From Bacteroidota bacterium (GTDB lineage: Bacteria; Bacteroidota; Bacteroidia; Flavobacteriales; Schleiferiaceae): a DNA stretch of 47,981 nt. The notes beneath the pieces were generated by a model. That model did not search any database, had not been told where the DNA came from, and saw only the letters and a list, made by a program, of their open reading frames with translations. The stretch covers positions 1 through 47,981 of the forward strand of contig PXYR01000001.1 of the NCBI GenBank assembly GCA_003023665.1, given 5' to 3'. Shown here one piece after another: positions 8,648 to 17,900 of the stretch (within the stretch, counting starts at the first letter, position 1; each line of letters starts with the position of its first letter). The position numbers were made by a program, and so were the translations under genes.

Positions 8648-8717
8648 CTTCTATAATTCTAGTTTCGCTACATTGCGAAGGGTAAAAATAACGTATACAA
8701 GCCAAAATTCGTCTTTA

Positions 8718-9437
8718 ATGGTCAACTTCCTTTCAACAATGATTCCTAAGGACTGGATATTATTTTGGAAAGAAGAGCAAAATAAACCTTACTTAAAGAA
8801 CCTTTTGGCTTTTCTTGAGCAAGAGTATTCGGAGCAAGTATGTTACCCGGCAAAACATCATATTTTAAAAGCGCTAGAGGGGCTCCAACCTGGTGACGTC
8901 AAATGTATCATATTGGGACAAGATCCTTATCATGGGTTTAAGCAAGCGAACGGGCTTGCTTTCTCTGTCTCATCCGGTGTTAAACCTCCTCCTTCACTGC
9001 GCAATATTTTTAAAGAGTACGAGAACGATTTGTGCTTGCCTCAACCACTCAACGGCGATTTAAATACGTGGAGAAAAGAAGGTGTGCTACTGCTGAACAC
9101 GGCTTTAAGTGTTCGCCAAGGAAAACCAGGTTCGCACAAGAATAAAGGCTGGGAAATTTTCACATCAAACCTAATTACCTATGTAGTGGCTAAATCAGAT
9201 AATGCCGGTTTCATTTGCTTTGGTCAGCCAGCGCACAAACTTGCAAAAAAAGTTACTAAAGGATTCAATAAAAAAGATGTGACAATTATCCACACCCCTC
9301 ACCCCTCACCATTAAGTGCACATAGAGGTTTTTTTGGTTCAAAACCATTTACAACATTTAACAATATACAAAGTAAAAAAGGCAAGGAAATCGTACATTG
9401 GGAACTGCCTTCAAATGGCCAAAAATCACTTTTTTAA
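8718..9437 (+). CDS. ung: Uracil-DNA glycosylase
   Basis: Family 1 UDG removes uracil from DNA to begin base excision repair. Counted from the ATG at 8718 the protein has 239 residues. The water-activating loop is GQDPYHG with catalytic Asp69. The uracil-recognition Asn is in LLLNTAL (Asn127), and the minor-groove His loop is HPSPLSAHRGFFG (residues 195-207). The loop after the catalytic motif reads GFKQANGLAFSV instead of the common GPGQAHGLSFSV. A TTG 45 nt upstream is in frame, but nothing supports its use. A second ATG at 8739 (MIPKDWILFW) is also plausible. It is transcribed away from the lipoprotein-ytxJ-lipA unit, and rmuC follows 20 bp later. Confidence 0.95.
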   Translation: MVNFLSTMIPKDWILFWKEEQNKPYLKNLLAFLEQEYSEQVCYPAKHHILKALEGLQPGDVKCIILGQDPYHGFKQANGLAFSVSSGVKPPPSLRNIFKEYENDLCLPQPLNGDLNTWRKEGVLLLNTALSVRQGKPGSHKNKGWEIFTSNLITYVVAKSDNAGFICFGQPAHKLAKKVTKGFNKKDVTIIHTPHPSPLSAHRGFFGSKPFTTFNNIQSKKGKEIVHWELPSNGQKSLF

Positions 9438-9457
9438 AGGCTTATCACAAGTACAGA

Positions 9458-10837
9458 ATGGATACTACAGCAATTGTTTTCGCAGTAATTAACCTCGTTT
9501 TAGTAGTTCTACTCTTTTTAAAGTTTAGATCCACTGGCAACGCTTCTTCCGAATCCTCTAACGAAGTACCCGAATGGGCGGAAGTACAAATCAAGGAACT
9601 TAAATCTGAAGCCTTAAATACCTCTGAATCACTAAAAGAAGCACAAGAAGCTTTATCCGAAGAGCAAGTCAAAAGTGCCCAAACAATTAGTTCCCTCCAA
9701 GCAAAATTAGAGGCAGCACAGGAAAAAATTAAAGAACAGCAAGAAAACTTTGCTGCTCAAAGAGAACAAGCAAAAGCAGACAAGGAATCCATGGCCAATG
9801 AATTTAAGGTATTGGCAGAAAAAATTCTCGATGAGAAAACAAAGCAGTTTAAGACCACAAATAGTGAAGAGCTAGACAAGTTACTTGCCCCGTTTAAGCA
9901 GAAATTAACAGACTTTGAAACAACGGTTAAAGAAAATCACAAGGAAGAACTGAAGAATTCGGGTGCTTTAATGGAAAATATAAAAGCCCTGAAAAACATG
10001 AACGACCAGCTCACTGCCGAAGCAAGCGGTCTGGCTAAGGCCTTGAGAGGTGATACCAAAAAACAGGGGAATTGGGGAGAATTCGTTTTAGAACGCGCTC
10101 TAGAAATGAGTGGTTTAACTAAAAATCAGGAATTCTTTGTTCAAAACAGCGAAACAACGGCAGATGGACGCAGACTTCAACCTGATGTTATCATACAGTT
10201 GCCTGAAGACAAAAAAATCATAGTAGATTCAAAGGTATCGCTGGTATCATGGGAAGCCTATGCAAATGCTGAGGAGGAGGATTCAAAAAAGCACATGAAA
10301 TCACTCATTGCTAGTATTCAAACGCACATTAAACAACTCAGTGAGAAAGACTATCCGCAACTTTATGATGGAGCTACACCTGAATTTGTTCTTCTTTTTA
10401 TACCAATAGAAGCAGCGTTTATGGAAGCTACTAAATTTGATGGCACGCTATACGAATTGGCATTTTCAAAAAAGATCATTTTAGTATCTACCTCAACTCT
10501 TCTGGCCACGTTAAAGACCATAGCAATGGCTTGGAGGCAGGAAAAACAAACAAGAAATGTCATTGAAATTGCTGATGCCGGCGGTAAGCTTTATGATAAG
10601 TTTGTTGGATTAAGTGAGGATTTGTTAAAACTAGGCGACCAATTCAATACGGCTCAAAAGACCTACGAAAGCTCCATGAATAAGATGGTTGATGGGCGAG
10701 GAAACTTGATCACTCAAGTAGAACGATTAAAAAAACTCGGAAGTAAAACAAAAAAAGAATTGGACAGTAGAATGATAGAACGAGCCAATCTTGGGGAGTT
10801 TTCGAATGAATCGTCCACAAAATCAATTGAAGAATAA
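9458..10837 (+). CDS. rmuC: DNA recombination protein RmuC
   Basis: RmuC is a membrane-tethered, nuclease-like protein that limits inversions between short inverted repeats in E. coli. From the ATG at 9458 it has 459 residues. Residues about 4-22 are one transmembrane helix. About 45-150 form a Glu/Lys/Gln-rich coiled coil. The conserved RmuC domain follows, with KKQGNWGEFVLERALEMSGL, RLQPDVIIQLP and KKIIVDSKVSLVSWEAY; the Asp and Lys of VDSKV resemble a PD-(D/E)XK nuclease core. An in-frame ATG at 9398 lies inside ung and is rejected. The stop overlaps the rlmB start as TAATG. Confidence 0.92.
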   Translation: MDTTAIVFAVINLVLVVLLFLKFRSTGNASSESSNEVPEWAEVQIKELKSEALNTSESLKEAQEALSEEQVKSAQTISSLQAKLEAAQEKIKEQQENFAAQREQAKADKESMANEFKVLAEKILDEKTKQFKTTNSEELDKLLAPFKQKLTDFETTVKENHKEELKNSGALMENIKALKNMNDQLTAEASGLAKALRGDTKKQGNWGEFVLERALEMSGLTKNQEFFVQNSETTADGRRLQPDVIIQLPEDKKIIVDSKVSLVSWEAYANAEEEDSKKHMKSLIASIQTHIKQLSEKDYPQLYDGATPEFVLLFIPIEAAFMEATKFDGTLYELAFSKKIILVSTSTLLATLKTIAMAWRQEKQTRNVIEIADAGGKLYDKFVGLSEDLLKLGDQFNTAQKTYESSMNKMVDGRGNLITQVERLKKLGSKTKKELDSRMIERANLGEFSNESSTKSIEE

Positions 10838-11571
10838 TGGCCAACGATCAACTCATATATGGACTCAGACCAATCCTACAAGCCACTCAAGATGGACAAA
10901 CTATTGATAAGGTGTTCCTTCAAAAAGGACTTGGAGGCGCACTGTACTCTCAATTGGAAGGAACATTGCGGGATCAAGGCATAGCCCCTAAATATGTTCC
11001 TGTTGAAAAACTCAACCGGCTAACTAGAGGAAATCATCAAGGTGCCGTGGCATTTTTGAGTCCTGTTGATTTTTACGATTTAGAAGAAGTCATTACCAAA
11101 ATTGTGGACTCGGGTGAGAAACCACTTATACTTGCTCTGGATCGCATTACAGATGTGAGGAACTTTGGAGCTATTGCACGATCAGCTGAGTGTTCCGGGG
11201 TTCATGCGATTGTTCTACCAAAAAATGATAGCGCTCCTGTGAGTGCAGATGCTATTCGCACCTCAACAGGGGCCTTATTAGAAATTCCAATTTGCAAGGT
11301 CAATCACATGAAAGATGCGATTTTTTTAGCCCAAAGTCTAGGGTTGAAAATCATAGCAGGTACAGAAAAATCAGAAACATCCATGTATGATGCTCCTTTT
11401 GAAGAACCGTGCATGCTAATCATGGGTAATGAAGAAACTGGTGTACATAAAAGCTTAATTCAATTGGCAGACGCAAAGGCACTCATTCCCATGAAAGGAC
11501 AAATTAATTCTCTTAATGTGAGTGTAGCAACAGGCGTCCTACTCTATGAAGCTGTAAGACAAAGAGGTTGA
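10837..11571 (+). CDS. rlmB: 23S rRNA (guanosine-2'-O-)-methyltransferase, RlmB/TrmH family
   Basis: A SpoU/TrmH-type SAM-dependent RNA 2'-O-methyltransferase of 244 residues. The N-terminal 75 residues (LIYGLRPILQA...) form the L30e-like substrate-binding domain typical of RlmB. The knotted SPOUT domain carries the three family motifs: DVRNFGAIARSAE (motif 1), IMGNEETGV (motif 2) and SLNVSVATGVLLYEA (motif 3). By analogy it methylates G2251 in the 23S P-loop, but other SpoU targets cannot be excluded from sequence. It starts on the rmuC stop (TAATG) and is followed at 2 bp by the M1 peptidase gene, so it is probably part of the ung-rmuC-rlmB run. Confidence 0.9.
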   Translation: MANDQLIYGLRPILQATQDGQTIDKVFLQKGLGGALYSQLEGTLRDQGIAPKYVPVEKLNRLTRGNHQGAVAFLSPVDFYDLEEVITKIVDSGEKPLILALDRITDVRNFGAIARSAECSGVHAIVLPKNDSAPVSADAIRTSTGALLEIPICKVNHMKDAIFLAQSLGLKIIAGTEKSETSMYDAPFEEPCMLIMGNEETGVHKSLIQLADAKALIPMKGQINSLNVSVATGVLLYEAVRQRG

Positions 11572-11573
11572 AA

Positions 11574-13994
11574 ATGAAGAATATCATATTCATTGTATTC
11601 CTTACAATTGGCGGTAACCTAACTGCACAATTCAATTGCCAAAGCACAAAAAGTCTAAGTTCTATACAAAACAATGCACCTATTAACTACAATTCACGGT
11701 CTGACACTGCAGATCTTGAAAAGCTCCAATTAACTATAGACAGTCGTGATTTTGGAAACGGGCAAATGCAAGGAATTGCAAAATACCAACTGTATTCTAA
11801 GCTTGCATTCAGTTCATTGCGCTTTGACCTGTTAGGATTTACAGTAGATAGTGTTGTGTCCTCAAGCGGATCATTAAATTTCATGCAGCACGGTGAACAT
11901 GTAGTAATTTATTCCACAGTCTCTGCAGGTCAAACATTAAACTGGGATATCTACTACCATGGAGCAACGACAAAAGATGCAAGCGGCTGGGGCGGCATTC
12001 ATTTAGACGGAGCGTATCAATACAACTTAGGGGTGGGATTTGCAGCAAATCCTCACGTTTACGGGCGAAGTCTTTTTCCTTGTTTTGACAATTTTGTTGA
12101 GAAAAGCATTTTAGAGGAAATGAATATCATCACTGCGCCAAATAAAGTTGGCGTAAGTAACGGTATCCTTTCAAAAGTGGACACTTTAGGAAACGGAGAT
12201 TTGGTTTGGAAATGGGAAGGTCAAGCTCCCATCCCCTCTTACCTTGTTAGTATGGCTGTTTCGGATTATTTCAAACAGAGCTGGGCGCACGACGGTAAAT
12301 CTTTTGAAATCTATGGTCGAGCGCAAGACACAAGCAACATGAGGGCAGGATTTGTACATCTTACTGAAATCTATGATGCTTTTGTGAAAGAATTTGGCCC
12401 GTATCTTTTTGAAAAGGTCGGCTATGCACTGACTATTACGGGGGCAATGGAACATGCTGGAATGGTTCACCTACCTCGAAATCTAGCTAATGCCAATTTA
12501 GCTGGTGAAGACATTATTGCACATGAATTAGCTCACATGTGGTTTGGCAACGGTATAACCACTCTAACGGCAGAAGACATGTGGATTAATGAAGGGTTCG
12601 CGGAATTTGGTTCACACCTTTATGAAGAGTCCGTTTATGGCCCCTCTACATACATAGAAACGGTGCAGAATAATCAGAGCGTGGTTTTAAAACAAGCCTA
12701 CGCCAATGACGGGGGCCACCTAGCCCTTAGCGGCGTAAATCAAGACCAAACCTATGGCACACACACCTATCAAAAAGGCGCTATGGTCGCTCATAATTTA
12801 AGAGAATTCCTTGGAGATAGTCTTTTCAGTTTTGGTATGAAACAGCTTATCGCGAGCAATACCTATGGAAACTATAATGCAGAGGGGTTTAAAACTACTT
12901 TATCAGCGACAACAGGTAAAAAATTAGATGATTTCTGGAACGACTGGATTTACAACCCAGGTTATCACGGGGCATGGGTGGAATTGAATTATCCCGTAAA
13001 CGCAAATTGGAGCGCAACCACTAAATCTACAAATGTCCACCACCTTAGTGCACATACGGGAAACTATTCAGGGAGTGGAAATTCGGTTCCTGTTATGGTA
13101 TACAAGCACAGCTTTAACCATGGTTATCTGGGCAAGCTATCATTGGGCACATCCTCTAACTTCCAGTCAAACAGTATAGATTCTACTTACCACTCTTCTA
13201 GTTTAGATTTAGGCGCGGGACAAGATTATTGGCTAAGCACAAATGATAGCGCAGAATCCTTGGGCACTTCAGTTTATGATACTTTCACATGGTCCAGTAT
13301 TACCGGGACTAAAACCTTAGCAAAAACAGGTGTTAAAATCACGCCAAAGAGCACCAATAACGGTTTAGATGGCACATTCTATGTTTGGCATCATCGTACT
13401 GAAGGTCAATATGATCCTAATGGAACAACGAGTAGAGATCATTTTTACTTTATAGGTTATGAAGGAAATCATTCACCACCCATTGATTATCAAACAGAGC
13501 TTCCTTTTGAAGTAACTATCCCGTTCAATACCAACCCGAACAATGGAGGTTTGGATGTTGATTTAAACGGACTTCCTGCTAGCAAAATGACCATTGGCCA
13601 TAGCCCCACAATGAGATGGAAAAATGGTATTCCCATTGGGAATGCAACCACTCAAGCGCTAGGTAATACAGGAGTAGGTAATATCAGTTTTACGCCTGAG
13701 CATGTATCTAGATACTATTGGATAATGAATACGGCTAATATTGGTCTCAACGAATCGCCAAACATGGATTATAGAATATTCCCCAATCCAGCATCTCGCG
13801 AATTGAAGATTCAAACAGAATTGAATAGCGACTTTTTGATTTATGAAATTACTGACACACGGGGAAGGCATATCGTTGAGGGTAAGACCAACCTAGACCA
13901 TAAAGTCAGCACAATACGCTTACCTGAAGGATTAGAGGAAGGTAATTATCTTTTTCATTGTGAATTGGGCGTAAAAAGGTTTTCCATCTTATAA
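11574..13994 (+). CDS. Secreted M1-family metallopeptidase with T9SS sorting domain
   Basis: An 806-residue secreted zinc aminopeptidase-like protein. The signal peptide ends near residue 18 (LTAQ). The zinc site is HELAH with His317, Glu318 and His321, and the third ligand is Glu340 in NEGFAE, the exact M1 spacing. The exopeptidase motif GAMEN reads GAMEHAG (290-296). A likely transition-state Tyr lies in THTYQKGAM. The last 76 residues are a type A T9SS domain (RIFPNPASRELKI to KRFSIL). The ATG at 11574 is chosen; a TTG two codons upstream overlaps the rlmB stop. It probably digests extracellular peptides, anchored to or released from the cell surface. Confidence 0.92.
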   Translation: MKNIIFIVFLTIGGNLTAQFNCQSTKSLSSIQNNAPINYNSRSDTADLEKLQLTIDSRDFGNGQMQGIAKYQLYSKLAFSSLRFDLLGFTVDSVVSSSGSLNFMQHGEHVVIYSTVSAGQTLNWDIYYHGATTKDASGWGGIHLDGAYQYNLGVGFAANPHVYGRSLFPCFDNFVEKSILEEMNIITAPNKVGVSNGILSKVDTLGNGDLVWKWEGQAPIPSYLVSMAVSDYFKQSWAHDGKSFEIYGRAQDTSNMRAGFVHLTEIYDAFVKEFGPYLFEKVGYALTITGAMEHAGMVHLPRNLANANLAGEDIIAHELAHMWFGNGITTLTAEDMWINEGFAEFGSHLYEESVYGPSTYIETVQNNQSVVLKQAYANDGGHLALSGVNQDQTYGTHTYQKGAMVAHNLREFLGDSLFSFGMKQLIASNTYGNYNAEGFKTTLSATTGKKLDDFWNDWIYNPGYHGAWVELNYPVNANWSATTKSTNVHHLSAHTGNYSGSGNSVPVMVYKHSFNHGYLGKLSLGTSSNFQSNSIDSTYHSSSLDLGAGQDYWLSTNDSAESLGTSVYDTFTWSSITGTKTLAKTGVKITPKSTNNGLDGTFYVWHHRTEGQYDPNGTTSRDHFYFIGYEGNHSPPIDYQTELPFEVTIPFNTNPNNGGLDVDLNGLPASKMTIGHSPTMRWKNGIPIGNATTQALGNTGVGNISFTPEHVSRYYWIMNTANIGLNESPNMDYRIFPNPASRELKIQTELNSDFLIYEITDTRGRHIVEGKTNLDHKVSTIRLPEGLEEGNYLFHCELGVKRFSIL

Positions 13995-14024
13995 ACAATT
14001 CTTGAAGATTAGTTACCTTTTCGT

Positions 14025-14243
14025 ATGGATTACAAAGAATATCGAAAATTCGCTCATGACGTTAAAAATCATTTAACTGGAGCCTCCCTGCAAGTTCAGG
14101 TTTTATCCATGCTCCTAGGAGAAGAACAGAAAGACCGTATAGCTCAAGTGGCAGATGAAATCCAAAAAGCGGGTGATAAAATTGCCGATTTCCAACAAAA
14201 AGTAAAAGCAGCTCAACAAAGTTCCGAAGACTCTAAAAAATAG
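14025..14243 (+). CDS. Small protein resembling a stand-alone histidine-kinase H-box helix pair
   Basis: A 72-residue, mostly helical, highly charged protein with no signal peptide or membrane segment. Residues 9-18 read FAHDVKNHLT, close to the phosphoacceptor H-box of histidine kinases, with His11 in the acceptor position. The following helix (18-31) and a second helix (about 34-64) would be long enough for a DHp hairpin. There is no ATPase domain, and no kinase gene is adjacent. It could be a phosphotransfer or dimerisation decoy protein, or an unrelated coiled coil. It lies 30 bp after the M1 peptidase gene and overlaps the 3' end of xth by 11 nt. Confidence 0.6.
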   Translation: MDYKEYRKFAHDVKNHLTGASLQVQVLSMLLGEEQKDRIAQVADEIQKAGDKIADFQQKVKAAQQSSEDSKK

Positions 14244-14997
14244 TCAATTGCACCGGGCAGTGATCGCTTCCCATCACCTCATTTAATATCTCGCTGTCCT
14301 TAACACTAGGCATTAAGCTTTGGCTGACTAAAAAATAATCTAATCGCCATCCCACGTTTTTACTCCGAGCACCGCCTCGATAACTCCACCAGCTGTATTT
14401 GATAGTTTGTGGATTTAAACTTCTGAATGTATCCACAAATCCGGATTCAAGCATGGTAGTCAACCCATCTATTTCAGCTTGTGTGTAACCAGGAGTCTTG
14501 TTATAGTTTGATTTAGGATTCTTTAAATCTATTTCTTGGTGTGCCACATTTAAATCACCACAAACCACTACAGGCTTAGTCTGCTCTAATTTCTTAAGGT
14601 ATTTCAAGAAGGCAACGTCCCATTCTTGTGTTCTATAATCAATGCGCTTTAAACCGGAAGACGAATTGGGTACATAAACCGTGACGTAGAAAAAGTTCTC
14701 AAATTCAGCGGTAATTGACCTCCCCTCATTATCATGTTTTGGTACACCAATACCATTGGTTACTGACAACGGCTCCACCTTAGAAAGAATGGCAGTACCG
14801 CTATATCCTTTTTTCTCTGCACTGAACGCATAGATGTAGTAACCTTGCAATTCGCTTAAAGCCTCCTTAACCTGCTCTGGAGTGGCTTTGGTCTCTTGTA
14901 AACCGACCACATCACAATCCAATTTATGCAAGTCTTCAACTAAAGTTTTTCCTGCGGCGGCACGGACACCGTTCACATTAAAGGAGAGTAATTTCAT
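14233..14997 (-). CDS. xth: Exodeoxyribonuclease III (AP endonuclease)
   Basis: A 254-residue ExoIII-family Mg-dependent nuclease that cleaves at abasic sites and degrades 3' ends. The motifs are in order: LLSFNVNGVRAA (Asn), GLQETKA (metal-binding Glu), YVPNSS (catalytic Tyr), VCGDLNVAHQEIDL (Asp and Asn) and GSDHCPVQL (catalytic Asp-His). WWSYRGGARSKNVGWRLDYFLVS matches the DNA-binding loop of the bacterial ExoIII branch. The gene starts directly after the icmF stop (TAAATG, no gap), so the two are probably cotranscribed although functionally unrelated. It complements ung in base excision repair. Confidence 0.95.
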   Translation of the reverse strand: MKLLSFNVNGVRAAAGKTLVEDLHKLDCDVVGLQETKATPEQVKEALSELQGYYIYAFSAEKKGYSGTAILSKVEPLSVTNGIGVPKHDNEGRSITAEFENFFYVTVYVPNSSSGLKRIDYRTQEWDVAFLKYLKKLEQTKPVVVCGDLNVAHQEIDLKNPKSNYNKTPGYTQAEIDGLTTMLESGFVDTFRSLNPQTIKYSWWSYRGGARSKNVGWRLDYFLVSQSLMPSVKDSEILNEVMGSDHCPVQLTIF

Positions 14998-17900
14998 TTA
15001 CATATTTCTTCTATACTGTCCACCAACTTGGAACAGCGCGTTGGTAATTTGACCCAAGGAGCAATGTTTTGCTGCCTCCATGAGCACGTCAAATATATTG
15101 GTATTCTGGACAGCTGCATCTTGAATTTTTGAGATGCTTTCCGCAGACTCTTTATTGTTTCCTTGATGCAGCGCTTCAAGCATTTTTATTTGGTATTCCT
15201 TTTCATCTACAGTAGCTCGAATAACCTCCGCAGGAACAATGGTTGGAGAGCCTTTCTTATTCAAAAACGTATTGACACCAATAATTGGGAATTCTCCAGT
15301 ATGTTTCAATGTTTCATAATAGAGACTTTCTTCTTGAATCTTTCCTCTTTGATACATGGTCTCCATTGCTCCCAAAACCCCACCTCGTTCAGTAATACGG
15401 TCAAATTCAAGAAGCACCGCTTCTTCTACCAAGTCCGTCAATTCTTCTATAATAAAGGCACCTTGAATGGGATTCTCGTTTTTGGTTAAACCCAGTTCCT
15501 TATTGATGATAAGCTGAATAGCCATAGCCCGTCGTACACTCTCTTCTGTAGGAGTAGTAATTGCCTCATCATAAGCATTGGTATGCAAAGAATTACAATT
15601 GTCGTAGATGGCATATAGAGCCTGAAGCGTTGTACGTATGTCGTTGAAATCAATTTCTTGGGCATGCAGGCTCCGTCCAGAAGTTTGAATATGATACTTC
15701 AGCATCTGCGAACGAGCATCAGCTCCGTATTTATGCTTCATGGCATTGGCCCAAATTCGTCGAGCTACACGTCCAATTACAGCGTATTCAGGATCAATTC
15801 CGTTGGAGAAGAAGAAACTTAAGTTTGGTGCAAACTTATTGATGTCCATTCCTCTGCTTAAGTAATATTCCACATAGGTAAAGCCGTTAGCTAAAGTAAA
15901 AGCCAACTGAGTTACAGGATTTGCTCCTGCTTCGGCAATGTGGTACCCTGAGATGGAAACACTGTAGAAATTTCTAACCTTCCAATCAATGAAATAACTC
16001 TGTACATCCCCCATTAACCTCAAAGCAAATTCTGTTGAGAAAATACAGGTGTTTTGGGCTTGGTCCTCCTTTAGAATATCTGCTTGAACCGTACCGCGAA
16101 CGGCATTCATGGTCTTAGCTTTAATTTGGCCATAGGTCTTAGCATCTAAGACCTCGTCTCCTGTTACTCCTAAAAGCAACAATCCTAAACCATCATTGCC
16201 TTCAGGCAAATCACCTTGGTAGGCAGGACGTGCGATTTTTTGTTGATCGTACTTGGCTTTCTTTAACTTCTCTACCTCTGATTCTAGGCCATTTTCTTTG
16301 ATATATAACTCGCATTCTTGATCAATTGCCGCATTCATAAAATAAGCCAATAGCATAGGCGCCGGACCATTAATGGTCATGGATACAGAGGTCGTAGGAG
16401 CCGTAAGTCGAAAACCTGAATACAATTTCTTTGCATCATCAAGACAACAAATACTTACCCCAGAGTTTCCAATCTTTCCGTAAATATCTGGTCTTCGAGC
16501 AGGATCATTTCCGTAGAGCGTTACACTATCAAATGCAGTTGATAGACGTTTGGCATCCATTCCTAAACTTACGTAATGGAATCGCTTGTTCGTGCGCTCA
16601 GGGCCGCCTTCACCAGCGAACATTCTTGTTGGATCTTCACCTTCTCGCTTAAAAGGATAAATACCTGCGGTATAGGGGAATTCACCAGGAATGTTTTCTA
16701 ATAATATCCATCTAAGCACATCTCCCCAACTGCGATATTTAGGCAAGGCTATCTTAGGTATTTGTGTATGAGAGAGACTTTCCGTGTGCGTTTTAATCTT
16801 AATTTCTTTTCCTCGAACTTCAAAGGAATAAACGGGGTCTTTATAGCGTTTTACAGTGGCATCCCATTGCTGAATCTTTTCCCAATTATATGGGTCCAAA
16901 TCCATTTTAATACGATCAAAACTGGCTTGCAGTTGACTTACCAATTCTGAATCCTTTAATGTTTCTATAGATCTATGAAGTGCATAGAGTTTATCTGCCA
17001 CCTCTATTTGCTCTGTGATTTTATCTCTATGAATACGATGGCTCTCCGAAATCTCACTTAAATAGCGTGTTCGTTTTGGAGGAATAATGAAAATCTTTTC
17101 ACTCAATTCATCGGATACAGCAAATTTGCTTGCAAAACCAGCATTTGCTTTGGCATTCAGCATCTCTATAATCGCTTTGTATAGACTATTGGTTCCCGGA
17201 TCGTTAAATTGACTTGCAATAGTGCCGTAAACTGGCATGGAATCTGGATCATCATGCCAACGGTTATGATTGCGCTGGTACTGCTTTTTGACATCTCGTA
17301 ATGCGTCCAACGCACCGCGCTTGTCAAATTTGTTCAGCGCAATGAGGTCTGCAAAATCGAGCATGTCTATTTTTTCCAATTGAGTCGCCGCTCCATATTC
17401 CGGAGTCATGACATAAAGACTTGCATCACTGTGATCCAATATTTCCGTATCGCTCTGACCAATACCAGAGGTTTCCAAAATGATTAAATCGAAACCCGCC
17501 ACCTTAAGAATGTCTAAGGCATTCTGAACATGGGCACTCAGTGCCAAATTAGCCTGACGGGTAGCAAGAGAACGCATGAATACATTTTCGTGATTTATGG
17601 CATTCATCCTAATTCGATCTCCGAGTAATGCACCGCCCGTTTTTCTTTTAGATGGGTCTACGGAGACTACTGCAATGCGTTTAGAGGGAAAATCTACAGT
17701 GAACCTACGAACCAGTTCATCTACCATTGAACTCTTCCCCGCTCCTCCCGTACCGGTAATACCTAAAATGGGTGTTTTGATCGCCGAAGCTCTTTCCGTT
17801 ATTTCATTTATGGCATCACGATGCGCCTTGCCACAGTTTTCTGCCGCACTTATCCATCTTGCGATTATAGGATTCGCCGCGCCGGAAATATCTTTTACTT

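Noticed and set aside
8664..8679. TTCGC/GCGAA repeat in the ung-lipoprotein divergent gap as an operator
   Set aside because: A 5-bp stem with a 6-nt loop is too short to separate from chance.
9398..9457. Upstream start of rmuC inside ung
   Set aside because: The ATG at 9458 begins directly before the membrane helix; the extra residues look like shadow translation of ung.
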